Shown: positions 48,701-60,700 of the stretch, piece after piece
Layout: each line of letters starts with the position of its first letter
Position numbering within the stretch: position 1 is the first letter of the stretch
Source of the DNA: Channallabes apus
Taxonomy: Eukaryota; Chordata; Actinopteri; Siluriformes; Clariidae
DNA length: 64,000 nucleotides
Reading direction: 5' to 3'
Assembly: GCA_030522415.1 (NCBI GenBank)
Contig: CM060109.1
Coordinates: forward strand, 27,230,892 to 27,294,891
The notes under the pieces: model-generated
Told to the model about the DNA's origin: nothing
What the model saw: only the letters and a program-made list of their open reading frames with translations
The model's database searches: none
Made by a program: the position numbers and the translations under genes

Positions 48701-51324
48701 AACTAGTTTGAGACAACCTTTGTGTGTGACATTTGTCATCATGTTGGAAGTACAGTAAATGTTAGAAAATAGGTTAATTGTGTGTGACATTTGTCATCAC
48801 GTTGGAAGTAAATGGTAGAAAATAGGTTATTTGTGACCATGAAGGGATTTAAATAGTCAGCAACAATACCCAAATAGATTGTGGCATTCAAGAGATGATT
48901 GATTAGTATCAACAAGCCTAAAGAGTGCCAAGAAAACACTCCCCACACCATTAAACCACCTCCACCAGTCTGGACTGTTGAAACAAGGTAACTTGGATCT
49001 ATAGTCTTCTCCTGTTGTGACCCATCCGCGTATTCCTAACAAAGTGCTCAGTAAATGTATATTATAGGAGCATGCTGTATATATAATACAGAAGTAGAAG
49101 ACTACACACTATGCTGTATAACACTTTAATATGTTTTTCATATAAAAACTGCATTTTGTATTTACTCAAGTTATCTTTGTATAATATAATTTTTTTTAAT
49201 GATCTCAATCATTTAAATGTGACAAATACAGTGGTGTGAAAAACTATTTGCCCCCTTCCTGATTTCTTATTCTTTTGCATGTTTGTCACACTTAAATGTT
49301 TCTGCTCATCAAAAACCGTTAACTATTAGTCAAAGATAACATAATTGAACATAAAATGCAGTTTTTAAATGAGGGGTTTTATTATTTAGCGAGAAAAATA
49401 ATCCAAACCTACATGGCCCTGTGTGAAAAAGTAATTGCCCCCTGAACCTAATAATTGGTTGGGCCACCCTTAGCAGCAATAACTGCAATCAAGCGTTTGC
49501 GATAACTTGCAACGAGTCTTTTACAACGCTCTGGAGGAATTTTGCCCCACTCATCTTTGCAGAATTGTTGTAATTCAGCTTTATTTGAGGGTTTTCTAGC
49601 ATGAACCGCCTTTTTAAGGTCATGCCACAACATCTCAATAGGATTCAGGTCAGGACTTTGACTAGGCCACTCCAAAGTCTTCATTTTGTTTTTCTTCAGC
49701 CATTCAGAGGTGGATTTGCTGGTGTGTTTTGGGTCATTGTCCTGCTGCAGCACCCAAGATCGCTTCAGCTTGAGTTGACGAACAGATGGCCGGACATTCT
49801 CCTTCAGGATTTTTTGGTAGACAGTAGAATTCATGGTTCTATCTATCACAGCAAGCCTTCCAGGTCCTGAAGCAGCAAAACAACCCCAGACCATCACACT
49901 ACCACCACCATATTTTACTGTTGGTATGATGTTCTTTTTCTGAAATGCTGTGTTACTTTTACGCCAGATGTAACGGGACACGCACCTTCCAAAAAGTTCA
50001 ACTTTTGTCTCGTCGGTCCACAAAGTATTTTCCCAAAAGTCTTGGCAATCATTGAAATGTTTTTTAGCAAAATTGAGACGAGCCTTAATGTTCTTTTGGC
50101 TTAAAATGGTTTGCGCCTTGGAAATCTGCCATGCAGGCCATTTTTGCCCAGTCTCTTTCTTATGGTGGAGTCGTGAACACTGACCTTAATTGAGGCAAGT
50201 GAGGCCTGCAGTTCTTTAGATGTTGTCCTGGGGTCTTTTCTGGCCTCTCGGATGAGTTGCCTCTGCGCTCTTGGGGTAATTTTGGTCGGCCGGCCACTAC
50301 TGGGAAGGTTCACCACTGTTCCATGTTTTTGCCGTTTGTGGATAATGGCTCTCACTGTGGTTCGCTGGAGTCCCAAAGCTTTAGAAATGGCTTTATAACC
50401 TTTACCAGACTGATAGATCTCAATTACTTTTGTTCTCATTTGTTCCTGAATTTCTTTGGATCTTGGCATGATGTCTAGCTTTTGAGGTGCTTTTGGTCTA
50501 CTTCTCTGTGTCAGGTAGCTCCTATTTAAGTGATATCTTGATTGAAACAGGTGTGGCAGTAATCAGGCCTGGGGGTGACTACAGAAATTGAACTCACGTG
50601 TGATAAACCACAGTTAAGTTATTTTTTAACAAGGGGGGCAATCACTTTTTCACACAGGGCCATGTAGATTTGGAGTTTTTTTTCTCCCTTAATAATGTAA
50701 ACCTTCATTTAAAAACTGCATTTTATGTTCAATTATGTTATCTTTGACTAATAGTTAACGGTTTTTGATGAGCAGAAACATTTAAGTGTGACAAACATGC
50801 AAAAGGATAAGAAATCAGGAAGGGGGCAAATAGTTTTTCACACCACTGTATACAGCAAAAAGGTGGAAAATATTTTTACACAGCTTGATATTCTCCCCTC
50901 AAAATGACTACATGGATAAGAGGTTGTATCCAGTTAGGAAGGCCAACTGAAAAGCGTTTTTCTAATTGAAAGTCCTAACAGTTGCAGATGCAGCAGATGC
51001 TGCTCTGAAATTCTTAGATATCTGTAACTATAGTAAGCAGATGTTTTATTAACGCAGTGAATCTTACAGGTGGTCGTCTTCCATGGCTTGTCCTCACAGC
51101 TTGCTGAAAGGCAACATCATTGTCCAGCTCCTGTAGAAAAAAGGTAAAAGATATAAATAAGTTATAATTTAATAGATGTGTATTATTTGTTTGAGATGTC
51201 TGCAGATTGTACACGCAATGCTACACACACACTCACACACCTCTGAGTCGAATGTGGGATTGTAGTCATTATAACCTGAATACAGATCATCTTCATCCTC
51301 GGCCACGAGATGTAAATTCTCCAT
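33783..51324 (-). CDS. IFT88: Intraflagellar transport protein 88 (Polaris)
   Basis: TPR-repeat subunit of the IFT-B complex, needed for cilium assembly. Coding exons in gene order: 51241-51324, 51068-51130, 48558-48617, 47942-47995, 47787-47850, 47551-47620, 45212-45302, 44928-45032, 44730-44832, 43239-43353, 42925-43156, 42747-42817, 42326-42412, 41937-42036, 41347-41433, 40194-40380, 39933-40041, 39630-39780, 39379-39494, 38972-39024, 38808-38873, 38611-38717, 38168-38228, 35109-35222, 33783-33904. They sum to 2472 nt, 823 residues plus TGA, against about 824-833 in human. The start [20 protein letters not shown] corresponds to the internal Met of the human N-terminus. TPR-type segments include [44 protein letters not shown] and [19 protein letters not shown]. 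The end is [13 protein letters not shown]. The intron 39781-39932 is U12-type. An 18-nt microexon candidate lies at 36409-36426. Confidence 0.97.
34351..34890 (+). mobile_element. Degenerate Tc1-like element
   Basis: Starts TGATCACTTTATTAGGAACA and contains AAGCTGACAGAAAGGCTTTA, AGCCTGGTCTGATGACTCTT (first-aspartate motif) and GGTGGTGTCATGG. It ends near GTTCCTAATGAGG. Large deletions and stops. It lies in the last IFT88 intron, opposite to the gene. Confidence 0.8.
35223..36408 (-). other. IFT88: IFT88 intron, AT-rich
   Basis: Part of the 2.9-kb intron between exons 38168-38228 and 35109-35222. A short direct repeat around AAAATCTAAGAGTTATA occurs near 36338 and 36360. No mobile element recognised. 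Confidence 0.6.
36409..36426 (-). other. IFT88: Candidate 18-nt IFT88 microexon
   Basis: The minus strand reads AAATCAG, then ATATGGATATCAAACCAG, then GTGAGC. It has an AG before and a strong GT donor after, and its phase (1 to 1) fits between exons 38168-38228 and 35109-35222. Inclusion would add six residues (DMDIKP) without a frame change. Absent from the mammalian protein as I know it. Confidence 0.4.
36982..37380 (-). mobile_element. Ty3/Gypsy integrase C-terminal remnant
   Basis: A minus-strand open stretch encodes [20 protein letters not shown] and, just after, [16 protein letters not shown]. This is the C-terminal (GPY/F-like) end of Gypsy-class integrase. It is very GC-rich compared with the AT-rich IFT88 intron around it. 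No LTR, reverse transcriptase or gag was seen, so it is a fragment. Confidence 0.75.
37498..37720 (+). repeat. Dispersed DNA-transposon-like repeat
   Basis: Starts TACACCGATCAGCCTTAACA and contains AGCACATCCCATCGATCAGA, TTGAGATCTG and GGAGGCCAGGTCA, which I recognise as a common fish dispersed repeat. Class uncertain; decayed. Confidence 0.5.
39781..39932 (-). other. IFT88: U12-type GT-AG intron of IFT88
   Basis: On the minus strand the donor is GTATCCTTTT. TTCTTTAAG lies before the acceptor, with the branch A (39792) 11 nt from the 3' end. The join gives VANLYEMLED through the split codon CT|A. Only 152 nt long, against 6.3 kb for the AT-AC intron in XPO4. Confidence 0.85.
40591..40931. mobile_element. 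MITE-like fold-back element, 341 bp
   Basis: The ends CACTGCAAAAAAAGATATCTTA and TAAGATAATTTTTTGCAGTG are inverted repeats. The AT-rich interior is also partly self-complementary. Non-coding, in an IFT88 intron. Confidence 0.65.
42171..42201. repeat. (TAC)n microsatellite
   Basis: A run of about ten ACT/TAC triplets in an IFT88 intron, next to palindromic TACGTACGTA. Confidence 0.9.
43419..44496 (-). mobile_element. Degenerate Tc1-like element
   Basis: The ends ACTGCCTGTAC and GGCTGGGCAATGTA are decayed inverted repeats. The interior on the minus strand is a broken Tc1 transposase: AAGATTCTCAATGGGGTTAA on the plus strand is the antisense of its NPIEN(L/I) region. Same family as the fragment at 59355. 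It lies in the intron between IFT88 exons 44730-44832 and 43239-43353. Confidence 0.8.
45909..47428 (-). mobile_element. Tc1-like transposon, nearly intact
   Basis: Perfect TA on both sides. Terminal inverted repeats of about 170 bp start CAGTGGCTTGCAAAAG. The left end has a small local rearrangement (CTTACAGTGG replaces part of the repeat). A full-length transposase frame on the minus strand carries a single stop. Inserted in an older Tc1 inside an IFT88 intron. Confidence 0.95.
46125..47147 (-). pseudogene. Tc1 transposase with one in-frame stop
   Basis: Two pieces in the same frame: 46494-47147 (helix-turn-helix and first aspartate, [13 protein letters not shown]) and 46125-46493 (second aspartate SQQDNDPKH, glutamate NPIENLW, end AAKGGSTMY). 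They are separated only by TAG at 46494-46496. Spacing between the last two catalytic residues is 34, as in the DD34E Tc1 family. Total length is about 340 residues, the normal size. Confidence 0.9.
48735..49060 (-). mobile_element. Degenerate Tc1-like element
   Basis: An antisense relic of the family seen at 34351. It contains TTGTGACCATGAAGGGATTT, GAGTGCCAAGAAAACACTCC and the end TCCTAACAAAGTGCTCAGTA. A near-identical 30-bp direct repeat (TGTGTGTGACATTTGTCATC) begins at about 48720 and 48778. Confidence 0.75.
49229..50848 (-). mobile_element. Tc1-like transposon with long inverted ends
   Basis: TA on both sides. Terminal inverted repeats of about 150 bp start CAGTGGTGTGAAAAACTA and are almost identical. 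Transposase lies on the minus strand. Sequence just outside the left end (49140-49228) resembles the inner part of the same repeat, so this copy probably inserted into an older relative. Confidence 0.93.
49448..50469 (-). pseudogene. Tc1 transposase, frameshifted
   Basis: The N-terminal part (50101-50469) starts [20 protein letters not shown] and has paired helix-turn-helix regions with a GRPTKIT hinge. The catalytic part (49448-50023) has [22 protein letters not shown] and NPIEMLW, and ends AAKGGPTNY. The two parts are in different frames, apparently after a one-base loss near 50105. All three catalytic acids are present. Confidence 0.88.
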
Positions 51325-51717
51325 CCTAGTCTTTTTCTAACAGAACAAAAGCTAATAAAATCTGAATATACACAACATAAATAGTCAGTGGTAGCTGTTT
51401 TATAACCTGAAATCTCTGAAATCAATCAAACAAAAGGAGCGCCATAGTCTAGTTATTACACATGTAATAAACGTGTAGGCTGACACACTATACTGATATG
51501 TCAGTATTATTGTAAAAAAAAAAAAGTATTCTTCAAATTAACTTGAATTAGCTATGTCTATCCAATATTTCGAGGCGTCGTCGAATAAGAGAGCAAAAAC
51601 AATTACCTCGCTAATTACCACTAGCTGTGGTCACTAACTTTATCATGCACATCATGCAGTATTATTAGTATAATAATACCAGCTAGCTACTTTAGCTCAG
51701 CAGAAGGGCTAGCTTAG

Positions 51718-51730
51718 GTTGCTAGGTAAA
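51718..51730. promoter_or_regulatory. Second X-box-like motif
   Basis: GTTGCTAGGTAAA, one base from an RFX half-site pair, in the first (non-coding) IFT88 intron. Weaker than the one at 51902. Confidence 0.3.
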
Positions 51731-51813
51731 TAGCTAATACCACCCTGTATAACCTGACCCTACCAGGGTTACATGTAAAAGGGAATTTATATGATTTAAA
51801 TTTACTGCTTTAC

Positions 51814-51890
51814 CTCCAGTCTTTATTGTAACCATGCAGCTTACTGGCTAACAATAAAAACAACCAAGCTAACACGGGCACGCAGAGACG
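51814..51890 (-). other. IFT88: IFT88 non-coding first exon, probable
   Basis: The minus strand ends AAAGACTGGAG, then GTAAAG donor at 51813. It would splice to the exon with the start codon (acceptor GTTCTGTTAG just upstream of 51324). The start of transcription is not defined. Confidence 0.45.
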
Positions 51891-51901
51891 AAAGTTGCGT
51901 C

Positions 51902-51914
51902 GTTGCTAGGCTAC
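51902..51914 (-). promoter_or_regulatory. RFX X-box in IFT88/CRYL1 shared promoter
   Basis: On the IFT88 strand it reads GTAGCCTAGCAAC, fitting the X-box form GTNRCC-(0-3)-RGYAAC. It lies about 90 bp before the IFT88 non-coding exon donor and about 300 bp before the CRYL1 start. RFX factors are known to drive ciliary genes. Confidence 0.6.
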
Positions 51915-52218
51915 AGCGTGTACTTAACGTGCGAGTGGACCCTTGTGTATACAGAGCTGCAGAAATGCGTTTATCTTTATATTTCATTATTAATGCATTT
52001 TTCTGAAAAACAAATGTATAAACACTCTTAAAATATGTTTTTGGGTATTAACAAGCATTTAAACATATACTATCAGAGTTTAAACTACTTGGTACTTGGA
52101 GGCTTCCGTAGCTTCCTTTGCGTACAGCCTGTAAGCACATGACTCACGAGACATAGCTGGTGTTTGGGTTGAGGATGAACTGCAGCTAATTTGTAGTTAG
52201 TGTTAGTAACTGTACGGC

Positions 52219-55200
52219 ATGGCTTCATCTAAAGGGAGAATAATAACTATTGTAGGAAGGTAAGAAGGATAACGGTATTTTAATTTAGCTAGTTAAGTAA
52301 ATATTAAATGCAAGCATTCGAGTTCAGTTCCTGACTCCTGCAGCTTCCCATTTAGACTTTCTGCTCGACCTTTGATATGTACTGTATATTCACACTCGGC
52401 AGTTCATTTAAAGCGTTTTAGATAACAGTTTCAAGTACAGTCCTAATATTATCTCATATTGTGGCGTTGATAATACTGATACGTATAAGGGTTCCTACAT
52501 GTAGTCTCACTCACTACGAATAAATAATAACACAGATCTCCCAATGTTTGTTTTACTTTTTAAAAACTTTTAAAACATGGTTTTCTCTTTCAGTGGGCTA
52601 ATTGGCCGCTCCTGGGCAATGGTGTTCTTAAGTGGAGGATACAGTGTTAAAATCTATGACAATCAGCCAGGACAAGCATCAAGGGCCATCGCAGAAATCA
52701 GGTCTGTGATAAACTCGTAAAAAAAAAAAAAAAAAAGTAGGGAAGACTTTAAGTCAGTTGTTCTCCTGTACAGTTGTAACATACACATTAGTTTTAGTTG
52801 AAACACTGAAACAAACAGCTGAACAGAGGACAGACTGGCTTTAATATTTAACTTCAGTGACTAGATAATTTGTCAGCCTTATTCATAAATACTCACTCAC
52901 TCATTGTCTATACCGCTTTATCCTGTGTACAGGGGTTGCATGGGACAACCCCTGTACACAGGATTAGGCACAAACCAGATATAACTCCCGAACTCTCATT
53001 TTTGTGGCAGTTACTTAAGGGGTCGGGTTGCCAGCATGACGTCCCATTGTCTTTGAGCACTTGTGGGTGAAGGACCTTGCTCAAGGGTCTAACAGTGGCA
53101 GCCTGGCAATATCAGGGCTGGAATACTACCCCATACTACTAAATGCATTATTTATGAATTGTCTAGCCTGGTTGGGGCAGATTGACAGTATTCTCCTAAA
53201 ACTTTTTGAATCACCAGTTAACACTCACTCATTCACTCATCATTTATACCACTTTATCCTGTATTCAGGGTCACGGGGGGCCTAGAGACTATTCCAGGAG
53301 GCCTAGGGCACAAGCTGAGGTACAGTACATCCTGAACAGGGTGCCAGTCCATCGCAGGGCGCACAAACATACACTCTCACACACCATGGAAAATTTGGAA
53401 ATTCCAATTAGCCTAATCTGCAGATCTTTGGACAGTGGGACGAAACCGGAGTACCTGGAGGAAACCCACCAAGCACAGGGAGAACATGCACACTCCAAGC
53501 ACACAGAGACAGGAATCAAGCCTGGCCGGGAATCGAACTCGGACCCTGGAGGTGCAAAACGACAGTGTTAACCACTACACCACCGTGCCGCCCCAGTGAC
53601 CACCACATTCAATTTTTATTGTGATCCTATGAGTATCCTGATTTCATAAATATCCCGATTTGACATTAAAGCTTTTTCTGATATGTAGCCCATTCCTTCT
53701 AAAGTTAGTTTTCTCACTTAAAAACCAAGAGGACTGATCACCAGTCATGGCCTATCAAGCTGAAAACCAGCCAATTCTGGTCACTGACCAATCGACTAGC
53801 GCGTCTCAGTTATAAATGTAAAAAAAAACTAATAAATTGATTTTAGAGTCATTGTGGAGATACCATAATCTCCTCACGAAAGAATTGCGATACTTAACTG
53901 AATTGATTTTCCGCTCATCTCTAGTGAATTTACTTATCGTGAGTATATGAGAATTGGAAGTCTTATTTAGTGATTTTAAACTTTTTGTCTGTAGAGGGGG
54001 TTGCAGGACATACAGTATTGTCATATATAGCTGGTTCAGTGTCATTGGCTTTTACCAAGCAGCACAACATGCTTGATATTAAAGTACAAGTTAACTTTAA
54101 CAGGTAATAGTAAAGGAAATACATAGCAGGACACATTAGAATAAATATTGTCAAATTAGACTTTGCACTACTTGTAGTACAATATTAATGCTCCTTAAAC
54201 AGGGATGCGAGAGGTGTGGACGAATAAATTGAAAAAGAAGGTGAGTGAGATGTCACCATAAGCCATCAGAATCTTTGGAACTCTATTTGCATAATGAAAA
54301 ATGGATTCCTGTAAACTAATTCCCTTTACTGGTGTTTTCGTGATAATGGAGAGCACTGTCAAGACCTCATAAAACCCCACATATATTATTAAAATGGTGA
54401 AGACCATAACACGCAGTAATATGTACATCATTTTCATACTCATGTCCAATAACATTTGACAGGGATTGAAAATATTAACTTGTCTTTATATTTGAGCAGG
54501 AAGCAGATAAAGGAGCTTGAGGAAGCTCAAATGCTTAGAGGAAAGCTGAGTGCCTCAGAGCAGTTGAGTCTCCTGAGCAGTCACAATGATCTTTCACAGG
54601 CACTAGAGGGGGCATTTTTTGTTCAGGTAAAGAACTAGCATCCTAGACAAGTCCATTAAAATTGTTGTTCTGGTGTGCAAGTCCTGACCAGGAAATGCTT
54701 TAAAGAATTATGAATTTCACGGAGTTAAAAACTGTGTATACAGTGCCAGTGTAAAGTGTGATTTCTAAAGTCATAGTCAGTTACCATGTTTTGCCATGCT
54801 ATTTGACAAAAATATATAAAAAAATAATGAATAACTTTACTTTAGTGTATATAACATTTTACTTTAGTGTAGTGTTATTTGAGCATTTGGCAATTTGTTG
54901 CCAAAAAAAAAGCTGACACCTAGAAACATGTAGCGATGTAATAAAGATTATGCTGACACAGAGATGGATCATAGAATAAAAATGCCAGTAGCTAAAATAT
55001 AGCTTTTGTTTCTGGTTAATGCCAATGCAGAGAGATGTGTTTGGTTGTATTACCAAGCCAGATTACTTATGTTCTTATAGTAATGAGAGAAAATTAAATT
55101 CTCAGACAAGTTTCTGTGGTTAAAAGCATGTTCTAATGCAGTCTCAGAAAAGGTCAGATCTTAACAGAAAATGAAACTTGTGTTATTATAAAAATGTGTT

Positions 55201-57645
55201 GAATGTTACATCACACAAGGAAGAGTTTAGGTTTTTCACCCTTTAGGTTAATAAAAGATTTCAGACTGTGATTAGAATGTGAGCATTCTTTTGGTAGCTA
55301 ATCTTTAACAGCATGCACAAACATGTTAGATAATCAAAAAATAAATAAAATGCTATAGAATATTACTCACTCACTCATCTTCTATACTGCTTTATCCTGT
55401 ATTCAGGGTCGTGGGGTGCTATAGAATATTATTATTTAAAAAATGTAAGTGCTGCAAAATTTTATGTATTGAATAAAAACAGAAATGTTTTTTTTCTTAC
55501 ACTAGTTTTCCTAAATATGCTTTATTTATATGTTGAAGTTTTCTTCAATCTGAATATGCTTTTTTGCTTTTTAGGAGTGTGTTTTTGAGGAATTGAAGGC
55601 CAAGCAGACTGTTTTCCAGGCTGTGGAAAATCATGCTGGTGAGGATACCATCCTCAGCAGTTCCACCTCATGTCTGATGCCCAGCAATGTCTTCTCTCTT
55701 GTCCAGAACCCAAAACGCTGTATTATATCCCACCCGGTCAGTGAAATTTACACTGTGACACTGTATTTTGTAAAGGAATCCTCAGGGAGCTGTACAGTAG
55801 CGGGTGGGGTAGTCACCTTACACTTCCAGGGTTTGGGTTTTGATCCTAAGCTTCAGTTTCTGCTTATGCAGTGAAACTCACAGTTCTGCCTGTGAGTTTT
55901 GATTGTTTTCCCTGTATCTGTAGAGTTTTTCTGGGGGTACTCTTTTCTACCTTCCTTAAAACATGCCAGTAGATGTATGGGCTATGATAAATTGCTCCCT
56001 GATGTGAATACATGAAGTGTGTCTGTTGCACCATGATGGACTGCTTTTCCATTCCCGAGTATATGTACTATATACCTTGTACAGTATTCAAGGTTACTGA
56101 AGTGTCTGTGTTTGTATGTCTCTGTCTGTATATATTTTAGGGATTTGCCTGACATGTGGAAGAGGGCACATACAAGCAGCATCTTACAATTAACAATGTC
56201 ACAATTTTGTCTCAAATGCATTTTTTTCCCTGAGGGAATGCCTCTGTTGCTATGATAAGTGTTTCTTTTATTTTACAGGTCAACCCACCCTACTATGTTC
56301 GTCTGGTTGAGCTGGTTCCTCACCCTGAGACCCTGCCTTCAGCTATGGACGCAGCTTTCGAATTGATGTCTGAGGTGGGGCAAGCACCTGTACGTCTCAG
56401 GAAGGAGATTGATGGCTTTGCACTAAATCGTGTCCAATATGCCATTATAGCGGAATGCTGGAGACTGGTTGAAGTAAGTTCAAACAGGACTGCTATGAAC
56501 ATTACAGCACACTGATATTTAATAGTACTTTTATCTTCTTATCTTTATTTATATATAATAAATAATATGATGATATCACTTATATTATATTAATATGTGT
56601 ATACACTGTGTGTATGTATAGAAAGATAAGTTGTTAAAGGTACTATTAAATATCAGTGTGATGTAATGTTATAGCAGTCCTGTTTGTGTGTGTTTGTTTT
56701 CCCAGGATTAGTTTTATAAATGTTAAGGACACAATATTACCAGTATTAACAGAATGATGTAATCATGTAAATGATGTTGGTCACTGTGAAAGTATAATGC
56801 TACTGCTTTGGCTCACTGCAGATGTGGAGTTTAGCTATTATTACAGAGTAAAAAGTAATAAGTTTGGGACAATATCTAATGTAGTGTGATGTTTTAAAAA
56901 GCACAAAGGAAGAGGAAGAAAGAGTTTGAAAAAAAAAGTGATCAAGAGCTCAAAACAGACCCTACTGTGTTTGTTGCAAAGCACACAAGTGTATCGTGTA
57001 ACATTAGGAAATGAGAGATACCAATCTTTTATCTATCTTTCACTTGTGAAATTTGCCAAGCACTTTCCTTTGCTCCTACTGGGAATTTTGTCCCAGGTTA
57101 ATGCGTATCAGAAGCACCCTGAATAGTAGAAATCCTTTTTAAGAGTTGAAGCCCAATGTGGTCTGTGTACAACTCAAAGATGTACCTTTAATTCAGTTTC
57201 TGCATTTTATGTAGCATGGCCTAAATAAACTACGGGAAATTCAGAAACACCAATAAGCCAACTCCACATGTCTTTGGACTGCGAGATAAAAACGAAGTAC
57301 ACAGAGTACACACACCAAGCATGGGGAGAACATGCAAATTCCATGCACACAGACCAAGGCAGAAAATCGAACCCTAGTGTTTGTAAGCCCACAGTTCTAA
57401 CCACTGTGCCAGACTCAATAACTAATAATAGTTAGAATGTGTTATAAGGCCATCTCCAGACAATTTCAAATTTACCATTCTATGAAAAATAGATAAACCA
57501 CAAGAGCCACATTATCTGACCCACAGGCCTCTGTAATCTTTATAAATAAATAAATAAATATTTATGTGCTTGACAGTGCAATCCAAAATAAAGACTAAGA
57601 ATTGTGGCTTACATGTAAGGGTGGCTAGGAAAAAAAATTCTATCT

Positions 57646-57728
<83 letters not shown>

Positions 57729-60700
57729 TATAATTTTTTTTTTTTTTTGCAAAGTTGCCTCTGAACAAAGGACAAAGTTGGACTGATCAGATGAAGATGG
57801 AGCTGTGTGGTCATCATGCACAATGCCATTTTTGATTAAAACGAAACACAGCTTATAATTAAAACACCTCGTATCCACAGTGGAGGAGGAATGATGATTA
57901 GGGCTTGTTTTGTAGCGACAAACCTTGGGAAACCTGCAATAACTCCACTATACGAAAATATTCTTGAAACAAATATGGGGCCATCTGTTTAGCAGCTTAA
58001 ACAGGGCAGAACTGGTCATTCAGCATGACAGTGATCACAAGCACACGAGCATAATGACATCTGAAGGCCTAAAGCAGAAGAAAAATCATTTTGTTGGGAA
58101 AAAAAACTACATGTAGAAACAACATTTGCGAAACAGTTTAATTTAGGCCCTGATAAAATAAGACATAGAAATGAAGCATCTCAGGTATATCTCATATTTT
58201 TCTAAAGTGTTCTATTTTAAAATCTTAACTTTTTTTTTTTTTTTAACAAAGTTTGGTTTGTTACTTGTGCTGTAACTGTGCTGCATTGAAAGTAATGCTT
58301 CAACTTGTGTTCTTAGTGATGACCTGTGATAATTTGTCATCACTGCATGGAATACGAGCCTGAGTTTGATTGCCAATAGTTCCATTTAGAAGTTCACTAT
58401 GGGACTGTGTAAAGTTTACTGTTTTAGTTTAGCTGTCTCTAGTTATGGGAAAGATAGAGTGAAACACTGATTCTCTCTTGTTACAGTTCTCTTTTCATTC
58501 CATGTTGTGATCATTTGTATGTCTAAGTAAATTGTATTTTTTTTTACAAGCAAAAAAAAAAAAAAGCATCTCTTCCATCCTTTGCATCCAGCTTTTAGAA
58601 TAAACAGGTGTTGTGTAAGAAATTGCGTAAAACAGGACTGACACTAAATAAGCCCTTGAGCACCAAACTATGCTAATTAACCCGAGAGTAACACTGATTG
58701 ACTAGCTTGACAGGACTAACAGCTATCAATTCAAAATACCTGCAATTCCTCTCACAGTAAAAACATATATGCTTGACAAAACATGTTTGAAAACAAAATG
58801 TCTAATAAGCATATCCCTATATTAACGCTCTGTTAATTCAACCACCTTTTGCTTGTAATATAGCACTCAGTTCTTTGGGTAAGAGTCTGCCAACATAACA
58901 CATCCTGTATTTGTAATAATTTTCCGCCCTTCCTTACAAAAAAAAAAAAAACTCAAGGCATATCTCATAGCCCAGAAATATCTTTACCATAAAAGATTGT
59001 CATGGGCAGGGAGTTACCAGTATTTTCTAGATATTCCTGCACCTTTTGGCTTTATGCCTCTTTGCAGGCTCATTATTCAAATGTGACTGTGGTGCCCCAC
59101 TTGATCTCGGGTTCCAAGGTACATCTAATGCATTGGAAATTCTTTTGCATCCCCGTTCTGATCGATAGAGTTGGCAATGAAGTTACATACAGGCTTTATA
59201 AGCTCTTTTCAGACCCTGGTTTGAGCAGTCAGATGAAACCAAGAAGATCCTGTATAATCAGCTGATCTTTATTTCGGATTAATCAGAATTGGTTAATTTT
59301 TGACATGTATGATTATTAATTTTGACCATGAGTTCGAATACAATGTGTTAATACACTGTGTGGCCAAAACAAAATATTGGCCTGCATCAAACAAAGAAAA
59401 CAATTGAACAGATTGCTAAAATAGTTGGAATTGGGTTAAGAACTGTCCAGTGTGTTAAAATCTGGAAGGAGAGTGTGTCAACTTTGAAGAAGGATTGTGG
59501 TTGGGGGAAAAGGAAAAAAGTAATGATCAGAATGCTTCACTTGGATGCTTGCGGAAGTTGCATTGTATAAATACATCAGTATAAATTACAGGTTTCTGAT
59601 GAAACTGCTTCACAGGATTGGAAGTTTTAAATTTGGCTCAGAGATAATTTTATACATTACACTGTGCAGTAGCCAAAGGAAATGAGTGCATCAAAGAATT
59701 GGATATTGCAATGTAACGAATTACTTTTTTTTTTTGCCACGTTTGTTTGAAACGTCCATCAGATTTGGCAGATGTTGGACATATGGGAATGAAAGAAATC
59801 TGGTTCATCCTGATAGCATGCAGAAGAACTTACTGTTTCTTCAAGTTATTGCAAACTCACAAAAGAAGAATTTGTTTTCTGAAAGAGGGCATTAGCCCTC
59901 TAGGAGCAAATATTCTGTTTGTACTTAGTGGAAAGTTTCTAGACAGGTGGACATTTCATTTGGTTTTCATGCTTACAGTCTGCAGCTCTAAATGTTGTAC
60001 TGCAAGCACCATATACAGGTCCTTCTAAAAAAAATTAGCATATTGTGATAAAGTTCATTATTTTCTGTAATGTACTGATAAACATTAGACTTTCATATAT
60101 TTTAGATTCATTACACACAACTGAAGTAGTTCAAGCCTTTTATTGTTTTAATATTGATGATTGTGGCATACAGCTCATGAAAACCCAAAATCCCTATCTC
60201 AAAAAATTAGCATATCATGAAAAGGTTCTCTAAACGAGCTATTAACCTAATCATCTGAATCAACTAATTAACTCTAAACACCTGCAAAAGATTCCTGAGG
60301 CTTTTAAAAACTCCCAGCCTGGTTCATTACTCAAAACCGCAATCATGGGTAAGACTGCCGACCTGACTGCTGTCCAGAAGGCCATCATTGACACCCTCAA
60401 GCAAGAGGGTAAGACACAGAAAGAAATTTCTGAACGAATAGGTTGTTCCCAGAGTGCTGTATCAAGGCACCTCAGTGGGAAGTCTGTGGGAAGGAAAAAG
60501 TGTGGCAGAAAACGCTGCACAACGAGAAGAGGTGACCGGGCCCTGAGGAAGATTGTGGAGAAGGACCGATTCCAGACCTTGGGGGACCTGCGGAAGCAGT
60601 GGACTGAGTCTGGAGTAGAAACATCCAGAGCCACCGTGTACAGGCGTGTGCAGGAAATGGGCTACAGGTTGCAAATTTTGCATGTCATTCGGAAATTGTT

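Noticed and set aside
53540..53594. tRNA-like sequence with A and B boxes
   Set aside because: It is the head of a SINE, continuous with the SINE core and tail, and does not fold as a complete tRNA gene.
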